Shown here piece by piece: positions 25,937-34,516 of a stretch of 64,000 bases of DNA. The stretch lies in NCBI GenBank assembly GCA_037190225.1, contig JBBCJL010000013.1, positions 1 to 64,000 on the forward strand. Direction: 5' to 3'. Origin of the DNA: MKSF01 sp037190225 (GTDB lineage: Bacteria > Bacteroidota > Bacteroidia > Chitinophagales > Chitinophagaceae). The translations under genes were made by a program, and so were the position numbers. Numbering within the stretch: the stretch's first letter is position 1; every line of letters starts with the position of its first letter. Below the pieces are notes generated by a model. That model did not search any database and was not told where the DNA came from. It was given only the letters and a program-made list of their open reading frames with translations.

Positions 25937-25999
25937 TTGCCTTATCCGGCTGCGAAGCGCACCGGCAACGGGCAATGATGCCTATACTTCCTTACGATA

Positions 26000-26028
26000 A
26001 AAAACCCGGCTGCTACAGCCGGGTTTTT
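26000..26028. terminator. bidirectional terminator
   Basis: AAAAACCCGGCTG, loop CTA, CAGCCGGGTTTTT. It lies between the convergent hydratase gene and the sugar transferase gene. Confidence 0.9.
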
Positions 26029-26029
26029 A

Positions 26030-27454
26030 TTATTTACCTCTCCCCTGGAAGACCACCTTGAGCGTGTACAGCTTGATCTTCCAGTCCAGTAAAAGCGAGC
26101 AGTTCTGTATATAAAGCAGGTCATACTTCATTCTTTCTATCATTTCCTCCACGTTCTCCGCATAACCGTATTCCACCATGCCCCAGGAGCTCAGGCCCGG
26201 CTTTACCCGGTGCAGGAACTTATAATGCGGGTGCGTCTGTATGATCCTGTCAATGAAGTACTGGCGCTCGGGCCTGGGACCTACCAGTGACATATCACCT
26301 TTCAGTATATTGAAGAACTGGGGTATCTCGTCGATCCGCCATTTACGCATGACCTTTCCCCAGGGTGTTATCCTCCTGTCCGTATCGCTGCTCAGCCTGG
26401 GTCCGTCCTTTTCTGCGTCCATATACATGGACCTGAACTTGATGATATAAAAGGGCTTCCCGTTGAGGCCGATGCGTTCCTGCCTGTAAAAGACCGGTCC
26501 CGGAGAGGACAGCCTGGTCTTGATAATCGCGAAGATATAGAGCGGGCTGAGCAGGCATATGGTGCAGAGCGAAGCAATGACATCCGTAGCTCTTTTGATG
26601 GACTGCTGCCAGTCGGGCAGCAATTCACGGTTGATGGTGATCAGCACCGGCTGGAAGAAATTCTGCGTTTTCACGGAGCCGGCTATAATATCATACAGGT
26701 CAGGCAGGACCCTTACGATCACTTTGGTATAGCTTAATTTTATCAGGATCTCCTCCAGCACCTTATGCTGGTGTGACTCCACCGCGATGATCACTTCCTC
26801 GATACCATGCTCCGCTATGATCTGCTCTACCTGCTTTACGTTGCCCAGGGCGGGTACGGGTACGGCCGCTGCCGGGATGTTTTCATTTACGGTGACAAAC
26901 CCGATGATCTTATTGCCCAGCACCCTGGGATTATTGCTGATCTCATTATAAACTTTTGCGATCTTACCGTTATCGCCGATAATGAGCGTCGGATAGGTGA
27001 CCTTTCCTGTTCTCAGCTCCCGTTTGGCTGCCCTGTAGAATAAGAGACGGGACAGCAGCACCACTATAAAGTGTGTAACAAAATACAGCGCGGTGATCTC
27101 GAAAAAATACGAGAACCGGTCCACGTCATTGGCAAATGCCAGGAATCCTACAATGAGCGCGCCAATGATGGAAGCGATGAAGGTCCGGGCCGTTTCCAGC
27201 AGCCTGGATTTCCGGTACACGTCATAATAGGTCCCGGAGAGGTAATAGACCGCTATCCAGAAGACGGGAATGGCTATAAACGCCAGGGCATAATCCCTGA
27301 ACACCCAGTTCCTGTCGTGGTAGATATCAGGATGGATCTTCTGCAGCCAGTCCTGCCGGTAAAACCAGAATATGCTCCAGGCAACGATGGCAGTCAGGTA
27401 GTCCAGTACCAGCAGTTTCCGAATGGCATTTTTTTTCTTCCGGGTAAGATTCAT
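26030..27454 (-). CDS. undecaprenyl-phosphate sugar phosphotransferase (WcaJ/exopolysaccharide initiating type)
   Basis: This enzyme transfers a sugar-1-phosphate from a nucleotide sugar to undecaprenyl phosphate, the first step of exopolysaccharide or O-antigen repeat synthesis. The 474-residue protein has four N-terminal membrane helices, a Rossmann-like domain (TLIIGDNGKIAKVYNEI) and a fifth membrane segment. The C-terminal catalytic domain reads SSPGPVFYRQERIGLNGKPF, IIKFRSM, RKWRIDEIPQFFNILKGDMS and LVGPRPE. A GTG start at 27499 is possible, but the ATG at 27454 gives the usual N-terminus. It follows an FKBP gene by 48 bp. No other glycan genes are nearby. Confidence 0.9.
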   Translation of the reverse strand: MNLTRKKKNAIRKLLVLDYLTAIVAWSIFWFYRQDWLQKIHPDIYHDRNWVFRDYALAFIAIPVFWIAVYYLSGTYYDVYRKSRLLETARTFIASIIGALIVGFLAFANDVDRFSYFFEITALYFVTHFIVVLLSRLLFYRAAKRELRTGKVTYPTLIIGDNGKIAKVYNEISNNPRVLGNKIIGFVTVNENIPAAAVPVPALGNVKQVEQIIAEHGIEEVIIAVESHQHKVLEEILIKLSYTKVIVRVLPDLYDIIAGSVKTQNFFQPVLITINRELLPDWQQSIKRATDVIASLCTICLLSPLYIFAIIKTRLSSPGPVFYRQERIGLNGKPFYIIKFRSMYMDAEKDGPRLSSDTDRRITPWGKVMRKWRIDEIPQFFNILKGDMSLVGPRPERQYFIDRIIQTHPHYKFLHRVKPGLSSWGMVEYGYAENVEEMIERMKYDLLYIQNCSLLLDWKIKLYTLKVVFQGRGK

Positions 27455-27502
27455 AATCGTGCTTCTTCTATATACATTCTTGGTGTGCTCACAACGCACT
27501 CA

Positions 27503-28807
27503 CTATTTCTTATTGATATCCAGCAGCTCTACTTCAAAGATCAGTACCGCGTTCGGAGGAATCTGGCCGCCGGCTCCCCTTTCCCCGTAAGCGAGGGAAG
27601 AAGGAATGAGCAAAAGGGCCTTGCCGCCCTGGTCCACATGCTGCAGGCCTTCATCCCAGCCTTTGATCACCTGTTTGGTGCCCAGGGAGAAGATAAGCGG
27701 CTCAACGTGGTTGAACCCGGGGTCGGTATTGGAGTCAAAAACGGTACCGTCTGTAAGCATCCCGGTATAATTGACCGCTACCTTGTCTTCCACTTCGGGA
27801 TATACCCCATCGCCTTTCTTTTGTATAATGACATAAAGGCCGCTGGCGGTCTTTTTGTAATCTTTATATCCTTTGGACTGCATATAATCAAGGATCACCT
27901 TATCATCGATCTTGTTCTGGCGCGTCATCATCTCCAGCTGCTGGGCCGTACGCTGCTCCTGGTTAAGATGTGTAACGATCTTTACCTCCCAGGTATGGTA
28001 ATCATTTGAATCCACGCCTTTCGGAATGGCCATGGAGGTCATTTTGGCGTAATGCTTCGCTTTCATCCTGAAAATGGCGCTGTCCCCTTCCTGCAGCTGG
28101 AGGAAGCCTTTGGCAATATCGCCCGTCACCATAGGCTTTATGATCTGCTGCGGTACGGGCTTCCCGTTGTCAAAGGAATTGGAAGTAAATACCAGGCTGT
28201 CATTGACCTTATAATTGATCACCAGGGTGAGATAATCGCCGATGCTGGCCACCTGCCCGCCCTTGCCCAGGGTGATGACCTTATACTCCAGGAAAGAGTC
28301 AATATGCATGAAGTCCCTGGTGGCATTTTTGCGCTCCTTTATTTTTCTTTTCCGGTAGTTGTCCAGGGATTCGAAATCCAGCGCCTTGACATACCAGTAG
28401 AGGTACTGGGTGGTATCGTATTTAGGACGGGGCGAGAGCTTCTGGACATTGATAAATTGTCCCGCATTCACCCGGAATACGGCACTGTCCCCTTTACGCA
28501 TCATATGCAGGCCCTCGTAAGGCATTCCGAACAGGTAGGCATTTTCATTGCTGAAATTACTGTCCAGGAAATGCTCAAAGGGATGGCTGCCCGTAGTGTA
28601 GATGAGCGAGTCCTTGATCTTCACATCCATGGCTACCTTGATATAATCTCCTTTGCCGGCAAACTTTTTACCTGTCCTGGGCTTACCTTTTATAAAGGTA
28701 TACTCCAGGCCGTTCTCCGTTTTGGAGAATTGTAGCGGCTGCTGTGCCTGAGATATCCGGGCGCAAAGTAGGGCAAAAAATACGATCAATAAAGCTGGTT
28801 TTTTCAT
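27503..28807 (-). CDS. secreted multi-domain FKBP-type peptidyl-prolyl isomerase (copy 1)
   Basis: The 434-residue protein has a signal peptide (cleavage near SQA-QQ, residue 21-22) and three FKBP-like modules. The C-terminal one (about 325-434) keeps the FKBP active-site residues: VNYTG, VFDSN, QVIKGWDEGL, LAYGERGAGGQIPPNAVLIF. The first two (about 30-145 and 160-290) keep the fold pattern (GDYIKVAMDVKIKDSL; LMRKGDSAVF-like) but not the catalytic set. It would catalyse proline isomerisation or chaperone exported proteins in the periplasm. It is the last of three tandem paralogues. Its order from the upstream promoter is copy 3, copy 2, copy 1. Confidence 0.88.
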   Translation of the reverse strand: MKKPALLIVFFALLCARISQAQQPLQFSKTENGLEYTFIKGKPRTGKKFAGKGDYIKVAMDVKIKDSLIYTTGSHPFEHFLDSNFSNENAYLFGMPYEGLHMMRKGDSAVFRVNAGQFINVQKLSPRPKYDTTQYLYWYVKALDFESLDNYRKRKIKERKNATRDFMHIDSFLEYKVITLGKGGQVASIGDYLTLVINYKVNDSLVFTSNSFDNGKPVPQQIIKPMVTGDIAKGFLQLQEGDSAIFRMKAKHYAKMTSMAIPKGVDSNDYHTWEVKIVTHLNQEQRTAQQLEMMTRQNKIDDKVILDYMQSKGYKDYKKTASGLYVIIQKKGDGVYPEVEDKVAVNYTGMLTDGTVFDSNTDPGFNHVEPLIFSLGTKQVIKGWDEGLQHVDQGGKALLLIPSSLAYGERGAGGQIPPNAVLIFEVELLDINKK

Positions 28808-28913
28808 TTATGCTGGACATTTAGAAATGAGCGAACAAAACGGGTAAAGGTACATAAAAATGTAACGCCATCCTGGATAAACGGTGTTACAGCGGGATAT
28901 ATTGCATTGTATA

Positions 28914-30242
28914 TTACTGTATATCCACGATATCCACATCAAAGATCAGTACGGCATGCGGAGGGATATCCGCCCCTGCGCCCTGCGCTCCGTATGCCAG
29001 GCCGGAAGGGATATACAGGGTGGCCCTGGCGCCTTTTTTGAAGAGCAGCAGGCCTTCATCCCAGCCCCTGATCACCATGCCTTTGCCCACCTGTACAGGC
29101 AGGGGCTCTACATGATTGAAAGCCGGGTCTGTGCTGGAATCGAATATTTTGCCGTTCAGTAAGCGGCCGGTATAGTCTACGCTGACGGTCTGCCCTGGAA
29201 GCGGAGCGCTGCCGGAGCCCTCCCTGTGGATGACATAGTACAGGCCTGAGGACGTGCGCGCGTAATTGGTAATATTGTTGGATTTCAGGTAGCTAAGTAT
29301 CTGCTGCTCGTTATCAGCGGCTAGCTGTTGCGCCTGCGCTGCCTCCTGTGCCTGTCGGTCCTGCTGCTCCAGCTGTGCCTGCTGCTTGGTTTTAACCTGC
29401 TGGGCCTCTACATCAAAAGTAAGATAGTCCGTCTCCTTGATCCATTCAGGAACTTCCTGCCCGGGGTTCTGGGCTATAATGTCTTTCATGGCCACCCTGA
29501 ACTGGGCCTTGTCTCCGGCACGCATCAGGATCAATCCCCCTGCCAGATCAAACGGCTGCCGGGAAATATTGATCACCTGTTGTGCCGGCTGCCCGTTCGC
29601 GCGGGTGCTGCCGAGTACGCTGTCGCCTATTTGCTGGACCAGGTGAAATTCCATCACATCACCGAACTGTGTGGCGCGGGTGCTGTTTCCCAGGGAGATG
29701 AACTTATATTCCAGGCCGTTCTCCGTTTTCATATAATTGCTGTTCAGCCGGCGCATAGCAGAGTGCTTCTTGTCCAGCTCCGATGCTTTTTGTACGTTGG
29801 TCAGCTTCGTTTCCCACCTGATGACGCTGTTATCGGCTATCCAGTCAGGACTGGGCATGCCTATTTTATCAAAGAATACCTTTGAGCTGATGCTGAATAC
29901 CGCGCTGTCTCCTTTTTTCATCATATAGAGGCCATCCAGGGGTACCGGCGCATTAAAATAATTGGAGGAGTCATTGGCCGGCAGGATGAACTCCGTGGCC
30001 TGCCCGGTCGTTGCTTTTTGCTGTGCGCTGGAATTGATAAGGCTGTCATTTACTTTCAGGCTGAAGCTCAGCTCCACAAGATCACCCGCTCCCAGTGTCC
30101 CCGAAGGTTTTCCGCTGATGAATTTATAATGGGCGCCGCTTTTGGTGATCCCTTCCTTTTTCTGTCCGAAAGCTGTTGTTGTCATTGCCGGTATCGTACA
30201 GAGCGCTATGGCGGTAATACCGGTTTTTAAAAGATTGTTCAT
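28914..30242 (-). CDS. secreted multi-domain FKBP-type peptidyl-prolyl isomerase (copy 2)
   Basis: This 442-residue paralogue of its two neighbours has a signal peptide (cleavage near AFG-QKK, residue 26). Two degenerate FKBP-like modules follow (repeated GDLVELSFSLKVNDSLINSS and YMMKKGDSAVF elements). A Gln/Ala-rich helical linker lies near 285-320 (QEAAQAQQLAADNEQQ). The canonical C-terminal FKBP domain reads VDYTG, IFDSSTDP, MVIRGWDEGL, LAYGAQGAGADIPPHAVLIF. Periplasmic folding of exported proteins is the likely role. An inverted repeat precedes it and could attenuate read-through from copy 3. Confidence 0.88.
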   Translation of the reverse strand: MNNLLKTGITAIALCTIPAMTTTAFGQKKEGITKSGAHYKFISGKPSGTLGAGDLVELSFSLKVNDSLINSSAQQKATTGQATEFILPANDSSNYFNAPVPLDGLYMMKKGDSAVFSISSKVFFDKIGMPSPDWIADNSVIRWETKLTNVQKASELDKKHSAMRRLNSNYMKTENGLEYKFISLGNSTRATQFGDVMEFHLVQQIGDSVLGSTRANGQPAQQVINISRQPFDLAGGLILMRAGDKAQFRVAMKDIIAQNPGQEVPEWIKETDYLTFDVEAQQVKTKQQAQLEQQDRQAQEAAQAQQLAADNEQQILSYLKSNNITNYARTSSGLYYVIHREGSGSAPLPGQTVSVDYTGRLLNGKIFDSSTDPAFNHVEPLPVQVGKGMVIRGWDEGLLLFKKGARATLYIPSGLAYGAQGAGADIPPHAVLIFDVDIVDIQ

Positions 30243-30274
30243 AAGTATGTATTAAAGTGATCGTTCTATAAAAG

Positions 30275-30307
30275 ACACAACACCATTGTCATACAATGGT
30301 GTTGTGT
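30275..30307 (-). terminator. intercistronic hairpin between FKBP copies 3 and 2
   Basis: ACACAACACCATTGT and ACAATGGTGTTGTGT flank a three-base loop, a perfect 15-bp stem. On the minus strand it is followed by CTTTTA, a weak T-run, so it may be a partial terminator or an RNA-stabilising element. Confidence 0.6.
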
Positions 30308-30332
30308 ACAAAGATATTGAATTGGATCTATA

Positions 30333-31661
30333 TTATTTAATATCCAGGATCTCCATATCAAAAACGAGTATGGAGTTGGGCGGAATATTCTCTCCCGCGC
30401 GCTGAGAGCCGTATCCCAGGTTGGATGGTATATACAGGGTGGCTTTGGTGCCTTTGCTGAAGAGCTGCAGACCTTCATCCCAGCCTTTGATCACCATACC
30501 CTGTCCTACGGGTACTTCAAAAGGCTCTACGTGCTTGAATTTAGGATTGGTATTGGAATCGAACTCTGTTCCGTTCAGTAATTTACCGGTGTAGTTGACG
30601 CTTACTGTCTGTCCTTTTGCCGCCTTGCTGCCGGTACCTTCCTTGTGGATAACATAGTACAGGCCGGACGCCGTCTTTTTGAAATCAGTAATATTCCTGG
30701 ATGCCAGGTGCTCTTCTATTTCCTTGGCGTTGGCTGCTCCCGCGGCCCGGCTCTGGGCTTCCATTTCTTCCTGAGCCTTGGCCTGCTTTTCTTCCTGCTC
30801 TTTCCTGAACTCCTTGCCCGGCTTTACATTTATCGCTTCGATCTCAAATACAAGGTAATCATTTTCATTGATCCATTCCGGTTTGGGCTGGTTAGGATTC
30901 TCTGAAAAGATCTCTTTTACAGGTATACGGAATGTTGCCTTATCCCCGCTGCGCATCATAGCCAGACCTTCGGAAAGATCAAACTTCTGGGGTTGTCTTA
31001 ATATCTGTTGCTGGGCTGGCTGACCTCCGGGTTGTGTGCGTGTGCCGCCCAGGACGCTGTCGCCTATCTTCTGTACCACGTGGAACTCTATAAAGTCATT
31101 GAACTGTGTGGCCCTGTCGCTTTCACCCAGCGTTTCAAACTTATACTCCAGCCCGTTATCCAGCTTGGCAAAATCGGCATTGATCTTTCTTAACGCGCTT
31201 CTTTTCTCCGCCATCTCCTTGGCTGCAGCTACTTTAAGCACTTTTACCTCCCAGGAGATAAAGTCGCCATCTTTTATCCATTCGGGCTTGGGCTGACCTA
31301 TTTTTTCAAAGAATTTAGGCGCGGCAATCTTAAACACAGCGCTGTCGCTGGCTTTCATCATATACAGGCCATCCAGGGGAACAGGCGCGCTGAAGTAATT
31401 GGCCGAATCGTTTTCCGGTAAGACAAACTCCACGGGAACGCCGCTCATGGCAGATTGCTGGGCGCTGCTGTTAAGGAGACTGTCCCCTACTTTAAGGTTG
31501 TAGTCCAGCTCTACTATATCGCCTTCCTGGAGGGCAGTGCCGGCGCTGCCTTTAAAGAACTCATAGTCCACACCACTCTTCGTAGTGCCTTTTTTATTGC
31601 CGCAGGATACCATTGTTGCGACTAATGCAATACCTGCTAAACCTAAAATTGCTTTTTTCAT
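30333..31661 (-). CDS. lipoprotein multi-domain FKBP-type peptidyl-prolyl isomerase (copy 3)
   Basis: The 442-residue protein is very similar to copy 2 but starts with a lipoprotein signal (LAGIALVATMVSC, lipidation Cys20), so it is membrane-anchored rather than free. Two degenerate FKBP-like modules come first. A charged, probably helical linker follows (KEFRKEQEEKQAKAQEEMEA, near 280-310). The catalytic C-terminal domain reads VNYTG, EFDSNTNP, MVIKGWDEGL, LGYGSQRAGENIPPNSILVF. It starts 18 bp after the NrnA-like gene on the same strand, so co-transcription is likely. Confidence 0.88.
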   Translation of the reverse strand: MKKAILGLAGIALVATMVSCGNKKGTTKSGVDYEFFKGSAGTALQEGDIVELDYNLKVGDSLLNSSAQQSAMSGVPVEFVLPENDSANYFSAPVPLDGLYMMKASDSAVFKIAAPKFFEKIGQPKPEWIKDGDFISWEVKVLKVAAAKEMAEKRSALRKINADFAKLDNGLEYKFETLGESDRATQFNDFIEFHVVQKIGDSVLGGTRTQPGGQPAQQQILRQPQKFDLSEGLAMMRSGDKATFRIPVKEIFSENPNQPKPEWINENDYLVFEIEAINVKPGKEFRKEQEEKQAKAQEEMEAQSRAAGAANAKEIEEHLASRNITDFKKTASGLYYVIHKEGTGSKAAKGQTVSVNYTGKLLNGTEFDSNTNPKFKHVEPFEVPVGQGMVIKGWDEGLQLFSKGTKATLYIPSNLGYGSQRAGENIPPNSILVFDMEILDIK

Positions 31662-31679
31662 TGTTATTATTTAAGATTT

Positions 31680-32693
31680 TTACTTTATGAATTGTGTTAA
31701 TTTTTTCGTACTGATAAGGGTTTTGATCTTGTTGATGGTCGCTTCCAGCCCATCGTGGGAAACGCCTCCCGCGGCATTGAAATGTCCGCCGCCGTTGAAA
31801 TATTTCCGCGCAAACTCGCTCACATCAATATTGCCTTTGCTCCGGAAGGATATCCGCACTTCCCTGTTCTGGCGCTCTGTCAGGAAAACAGCAACGGCTA
31901 TGCTTTTGATGCTCAATGCCATGTTCACAAAGCCTTCCGTATCGCCGGATTTCACCTCGTATTTGTAGGCGTCACCCAAAGATAACGACATAATTGCATA
32001 ATGTTCCGCTTCGTTCAGATCTAATGTATGGAGCACATGGCCGAGCAGGCGGAGCCTGTTGGCGCTGTAGCTGTCGTAAATGGCTTCATGTATCCTGCTG
32101 TGTTCCAGTCCTCTGTGCTTGAAAAAAGCGATCATTTCATGGACGGAGGCAGTGGTGGCAGGAAACCGGAAAGAGCCGGTATCGGTCATGCAGCCCGCAT
32201 ACAGGCACTGCATGATCTCCTGGTTGATCTTTTGTTCGCCCTTATGCAGCACAATGAAATCATATATCATTTCGCAGGTGCTGCTTTTATCGGGGTTGCT
32301 TTCGCCGTAAGCAAAAAAATTGCTCAACGGCTCCAGGTGGTGGTCTATGATGATCTTGGGCTGGGTCGCGGCCGTCAGCCTGGCTTCCATAGTGCGTACC
32401 CTTGAAGGGTGGTTGAAGTCGAGGCAGAAGATATAATCGCAGGCATCCATGGCCTTCACGGCCTCATCGGTCTTAGCTTCGTAATTCAGCACCGTATCCG
32501 CTCCGGGCATCCATTGTATGAAATCGGGCACTTCGGAGGGGGAGATCACCTGTACCTGGTGGCCGTATTGTACCAGGTAGTGATACAGGCCGAGGCTGGA
32601 CCCGATCGCATCGGCATCCGGTTTGTAGTGAGTGGTGATCACTATTTTCCTGGGTGTTTCCAATAAGAGGAAAATGTCTGCTATATGCTTCAT
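31680..32693 (-). CDS. nrnA: DHH/DHHA1 phosphoesterase (NrnA-like oligoribonuclease / pAp phosphatase)
   Basis: NrnA-type enzymes degrade short oligoribonucleotides or pAp and may process cyclic-dinucleotide linear products. From the ATG at 32693 the protein has 337 residues, the family norm. DHH motifs are HYKPDADAIGSSLGL, CLDFNHPSRV and IIDHHLEP; the DHHA1 domain has FNGGGHFNAAGG. A TTG at 32750 would add 19 residues, but it is part of a TACCTTTG promoter box. It is downstream of the ykgJ-like gene and directly upstream of the FKBP genes. Confidence 0.9.
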   Translation of the reverse strand: MKHIADIFLLLETPRKIVITTHYKPDADAIGSSLGLYHYLVQYGHQVQVISPSEVPDFIQWMPGADTVLNYEAKTDEAVKAMDACDYIFCLDFNHPSRVRTMEARLTAATQPKIIIDHHLEPLSNFFAYGESNPDKSSTCEMIYDFIVLHKGEQKINQEIMQCLYAGCMTDTGSFRFPATTASVHEMIAFFKHRGLEHSRIHEAIYDSYSANRLRLLGHVLHTLDLNEAEHYAIMSLSLGDAYKYEVKSGDTEGFVNMALSIKSIAVAVFLTERQNREVRISFRSKGNIDVSEFARKYFNGGGHFNAAGGVSHDGLEATINKIKTLISTKKLTQFIK

Positions 32694-32747
32694 CCTTTGA
32701 TATATGGAGCTGCCTGATTCAGGGCAGCGGGAATTTTTCAGAAACGA

Positions 32748-32755
32748 CAAAGGTA
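32748..32755 (-). promoter_or_regulatory. promoter for nrnA at the end of the ykgJ-like gene
   Basis: The minus strand reads TACCTTTG (TAnnTTTG), with a TTG at 32774-32776 placed 18 bp upstream, close to the Bacteroidota -33/-7 spacing. It overlaps the last codons of the upstream gene. This suggests that nrnA and the FKBP genes can be transcribed independently of the upstream operon. Confidence 0.55.
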
Positions 32756-33235
32756 CTATTTATTATTATGTATCAACTTTTCCATTACATAAAAAACTGC
32801 CGGACAGACAGTCGCGTTCTTAAGGGTAAGGCCCACCTGCTTGATCAGCACGTCCTCGTCCGTGTACGGGTAACGGTAACAATCCCTGGGGCGGTCCTCG
32901 TAGATGGCGCAGTAATTATCTGCGCCCAGGAAAGGACAGGGATGGGATTTTACCACGTAATCGCCGTCTTCATCCAGGTTCAGGTAGGCATCAATGAACT
33001 GGTGCTCCTTCATCTTCAGCCGTTTGGCGATGCGCTTTATATCCGGCATCTTAAACCGGGGAGAATAGTTTTTGCAGCAGTTGGCGCAGGACAGGCAGTC
33101 TATCTTTTCAAATGCTTCCCGGTGCAGGTCAGGCAACTGCCCCAGCAACCTGTTCTTCGGAACTTTCTGCAGGACACTTTTATATTGCCTGCTGTGCTCT
33201 TTTGCGGTCTTTTCTATGTGGGAAAGGTCGGTCAT
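32756..33235 (-). CDS. YkgJ family cysteine-cluster (Fe-S/zinc) protein
   Basis: The 159-residue protein shows the YkgJ/CxxCxxCC cluster: CLSCANCC near residues 46-53, then HPCPFLGADNYCAIYEDRPRDCYRYPY and a final Cys in ATVCPAV. The family is thought to bind a metal or Fe-S cluster; its biochemical role is not established. Its ATG overlaps the stop of the upstream secreted-protein gene (ATGA), so translation is coupled. Confidence 0.9.
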   Translation of the reverse strand: MTDLSHIEKTAKEHSRQYKSVLQKVPKNRLLGQLPDLHREAFEKIDCLSCANCCKNYSPRFKMPDIKRIAKRLKMKEHQFIDAYLNLDEDGDYVVKSHPCPFLGADNYCAIYEDRPRDCYRYPYTDEDVLIKQVGLTLKNATVCPAVFYVMEKLIHNNK

Positions 33236-33903
33236 CTGCTGCTATTGTCCTGTTGCTGTTGTTTTTGTTTCTCGGAAAAGTCTATATAGCGGTTGATCTC
33301 CTTAATATAGGAAATGATCACAAACGGGTCATCGTTGTATTTGTCCTTTACGAACTCCATCTGTAAGGTTTCATACGGGTTGAGGAGCTTCAGCATACCG
33401 GCGAAAGTGAGCGGTGTGGCTTCCAGCGTAACGGAATTGACAGCATAGTACATGCTTTTCCGGGTGTTATGCACATTCGTCAGCTGCTCAAATCTGCCAT
33501 CGGATTCGTTATATTTCAGGGAAAGGTTATCCTGGCTCACCTGGGGGGTGGAAGCCTTGATGACCCAATACCTGCCGGAGGTCTGCACCCTGGCAAACCC
33601 CCTGCCTATACCCAGCCGTTCCGTATTGATATACCAGGCCCGCTGCTGGTAGATCAGCAGATAGGTCTTGAGTATATACTGCAAGCTCCTTTTGTCAAAG
33701 GGCTCAAAAAAGTAAATTTCATTTTCCTGGTCGGCGAAATGATTGTTGTTAAGCGGCTGTACATATTCCCAGTTGCAGATCTTGTTGATATTATGCCGGG
33801 TATAGTTCTTGATGGAAGAGAACGCGTAGCAACTGTCCTGGGCCCGGACGGCGCCTGGATGCATTGCTGCCAGCATTAAAATCAACCAAAACCTGTATAG
33901 CAT
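33232..33903 (-). CDS. hypothetical secreted protein
   Basis: The 223-residue product has a signal peptide (RFWLILMLAAMHPGAVRAQ, cleaved near residue 22) and no recognised domain. The mature part is rich in Tyr and Asn and ends in a Gln-rich, polar tail (SEKQKQQQQDNSSR). It starts one base after the asparaginase-like gene and overlaps the ykgJ-like gene by four bases, so it is in the middle of a tightly packed operon. A periplasmic location is likely; function unknown. Confidence 0.65.
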   Translation of the reverse strand: MLYRFWLILMLAAMHPGAVRAQDSCYAFSSIKNYTRHNINKICNWEYVQPLNNNHFADQENEIYFFEPFDKRSLQYILKTYLLIYQQRAWYINTERLGIGRGFARVQTSGRYWVIKASTPQVSQDNLSLKYNESDGRFEQLTNVHNTRKSMYYAVNSVTLEATPLTFAGMLKLLNPYETLQMEFVKDKYNDDPFVIISYIKEINRYIDFSEKQKQQQQDNSSR

Positions 33904-33904
33904 A

Positions 33905-34393
33905 TTAATGTACTTCCTCGAAAAAGCCTGTTTGTTTATTTTTCCTTACATTATTCCAGTTGTAGTACCGGCCGTTCATGACAACATATACGCCGTGAGG
34001 CAGGGCCTGTGCGAAAGCGATAGATGATCCCAGGTTGAAAAACCCGTCAGAGCTGCCGAATTTATAGGGTATCATCGCTCCTGTGATCACAATGGTTTTT
34101 TCCAGCTTCTCTTTTGCAATGAAAGCGGCGGTTTCGGCCATGGTGTCGGTACCGTGCGTAATGACGATCTGCTCTTCAGGAACACTCTTTATATTATGCA
34201 CGATCACTTCCCTGTCCGCATCTGTCATATCCAGGCTGTCTATCATCATAATGGTGCGTACTTCTGTCGGTACGGTACATCTTCCGAGCTTCAGCATTTC
34301 CGGAACGTGGGTCTCCTCGAAAGAAAGCTGCCCGTTTATTTCATCATATTCCTTATCAAACGTGCCTCCGGTAATTAATATTCGTAAAGACAT
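33905..34393 (-). CDS. single-domain asparaginase-like protein
   Basis: The protein matches only the N-terminal domain of L-asparaginase I/II. The first catalytic Thr is in TGGTFD (Thr11), the THGTDTM motif supplies His80-Gly-Thr82-Asp83, and a Lys151 near the end fits the catalytic Lys of the family. At 162 residues it is half the usual 320-350. The C-terminal domain that completes the active site in the tetramer is missing. The gene ends one base before the next gene with no debris, so this looks like a genuine short form rather than a fresh truncation. Amidohydrolase activity is unproven. First gene of the operon. Confidence 0.8.
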   Translation of the reverse strand: MSLRILITGGTFDKEYDEINGQLSFEETHVPEMLKLGRCTVPTEVRTIMMIDSLDMTDADREVIVHNIKSVPEEQIVITHGTDTMAETAAFIAKEKLEKTIVITGAMIPYKFGSSDGFFNLGSSIAFAQALPHGVYVVMNGRYYNWNNVRKNKQTGFFEEVH

Positions 34394-34516
34394 ATAAAAA
34401 AGATTTAAAGTCAGGGTTAGAAATGCAAAAGTCTAATAAATTTTGTAAATTAGTGAATATCTGAGCGAAGAATTGTTTGAACCTGTTTATTTAATATTTA
34501 AAAAATTATGTAATGT

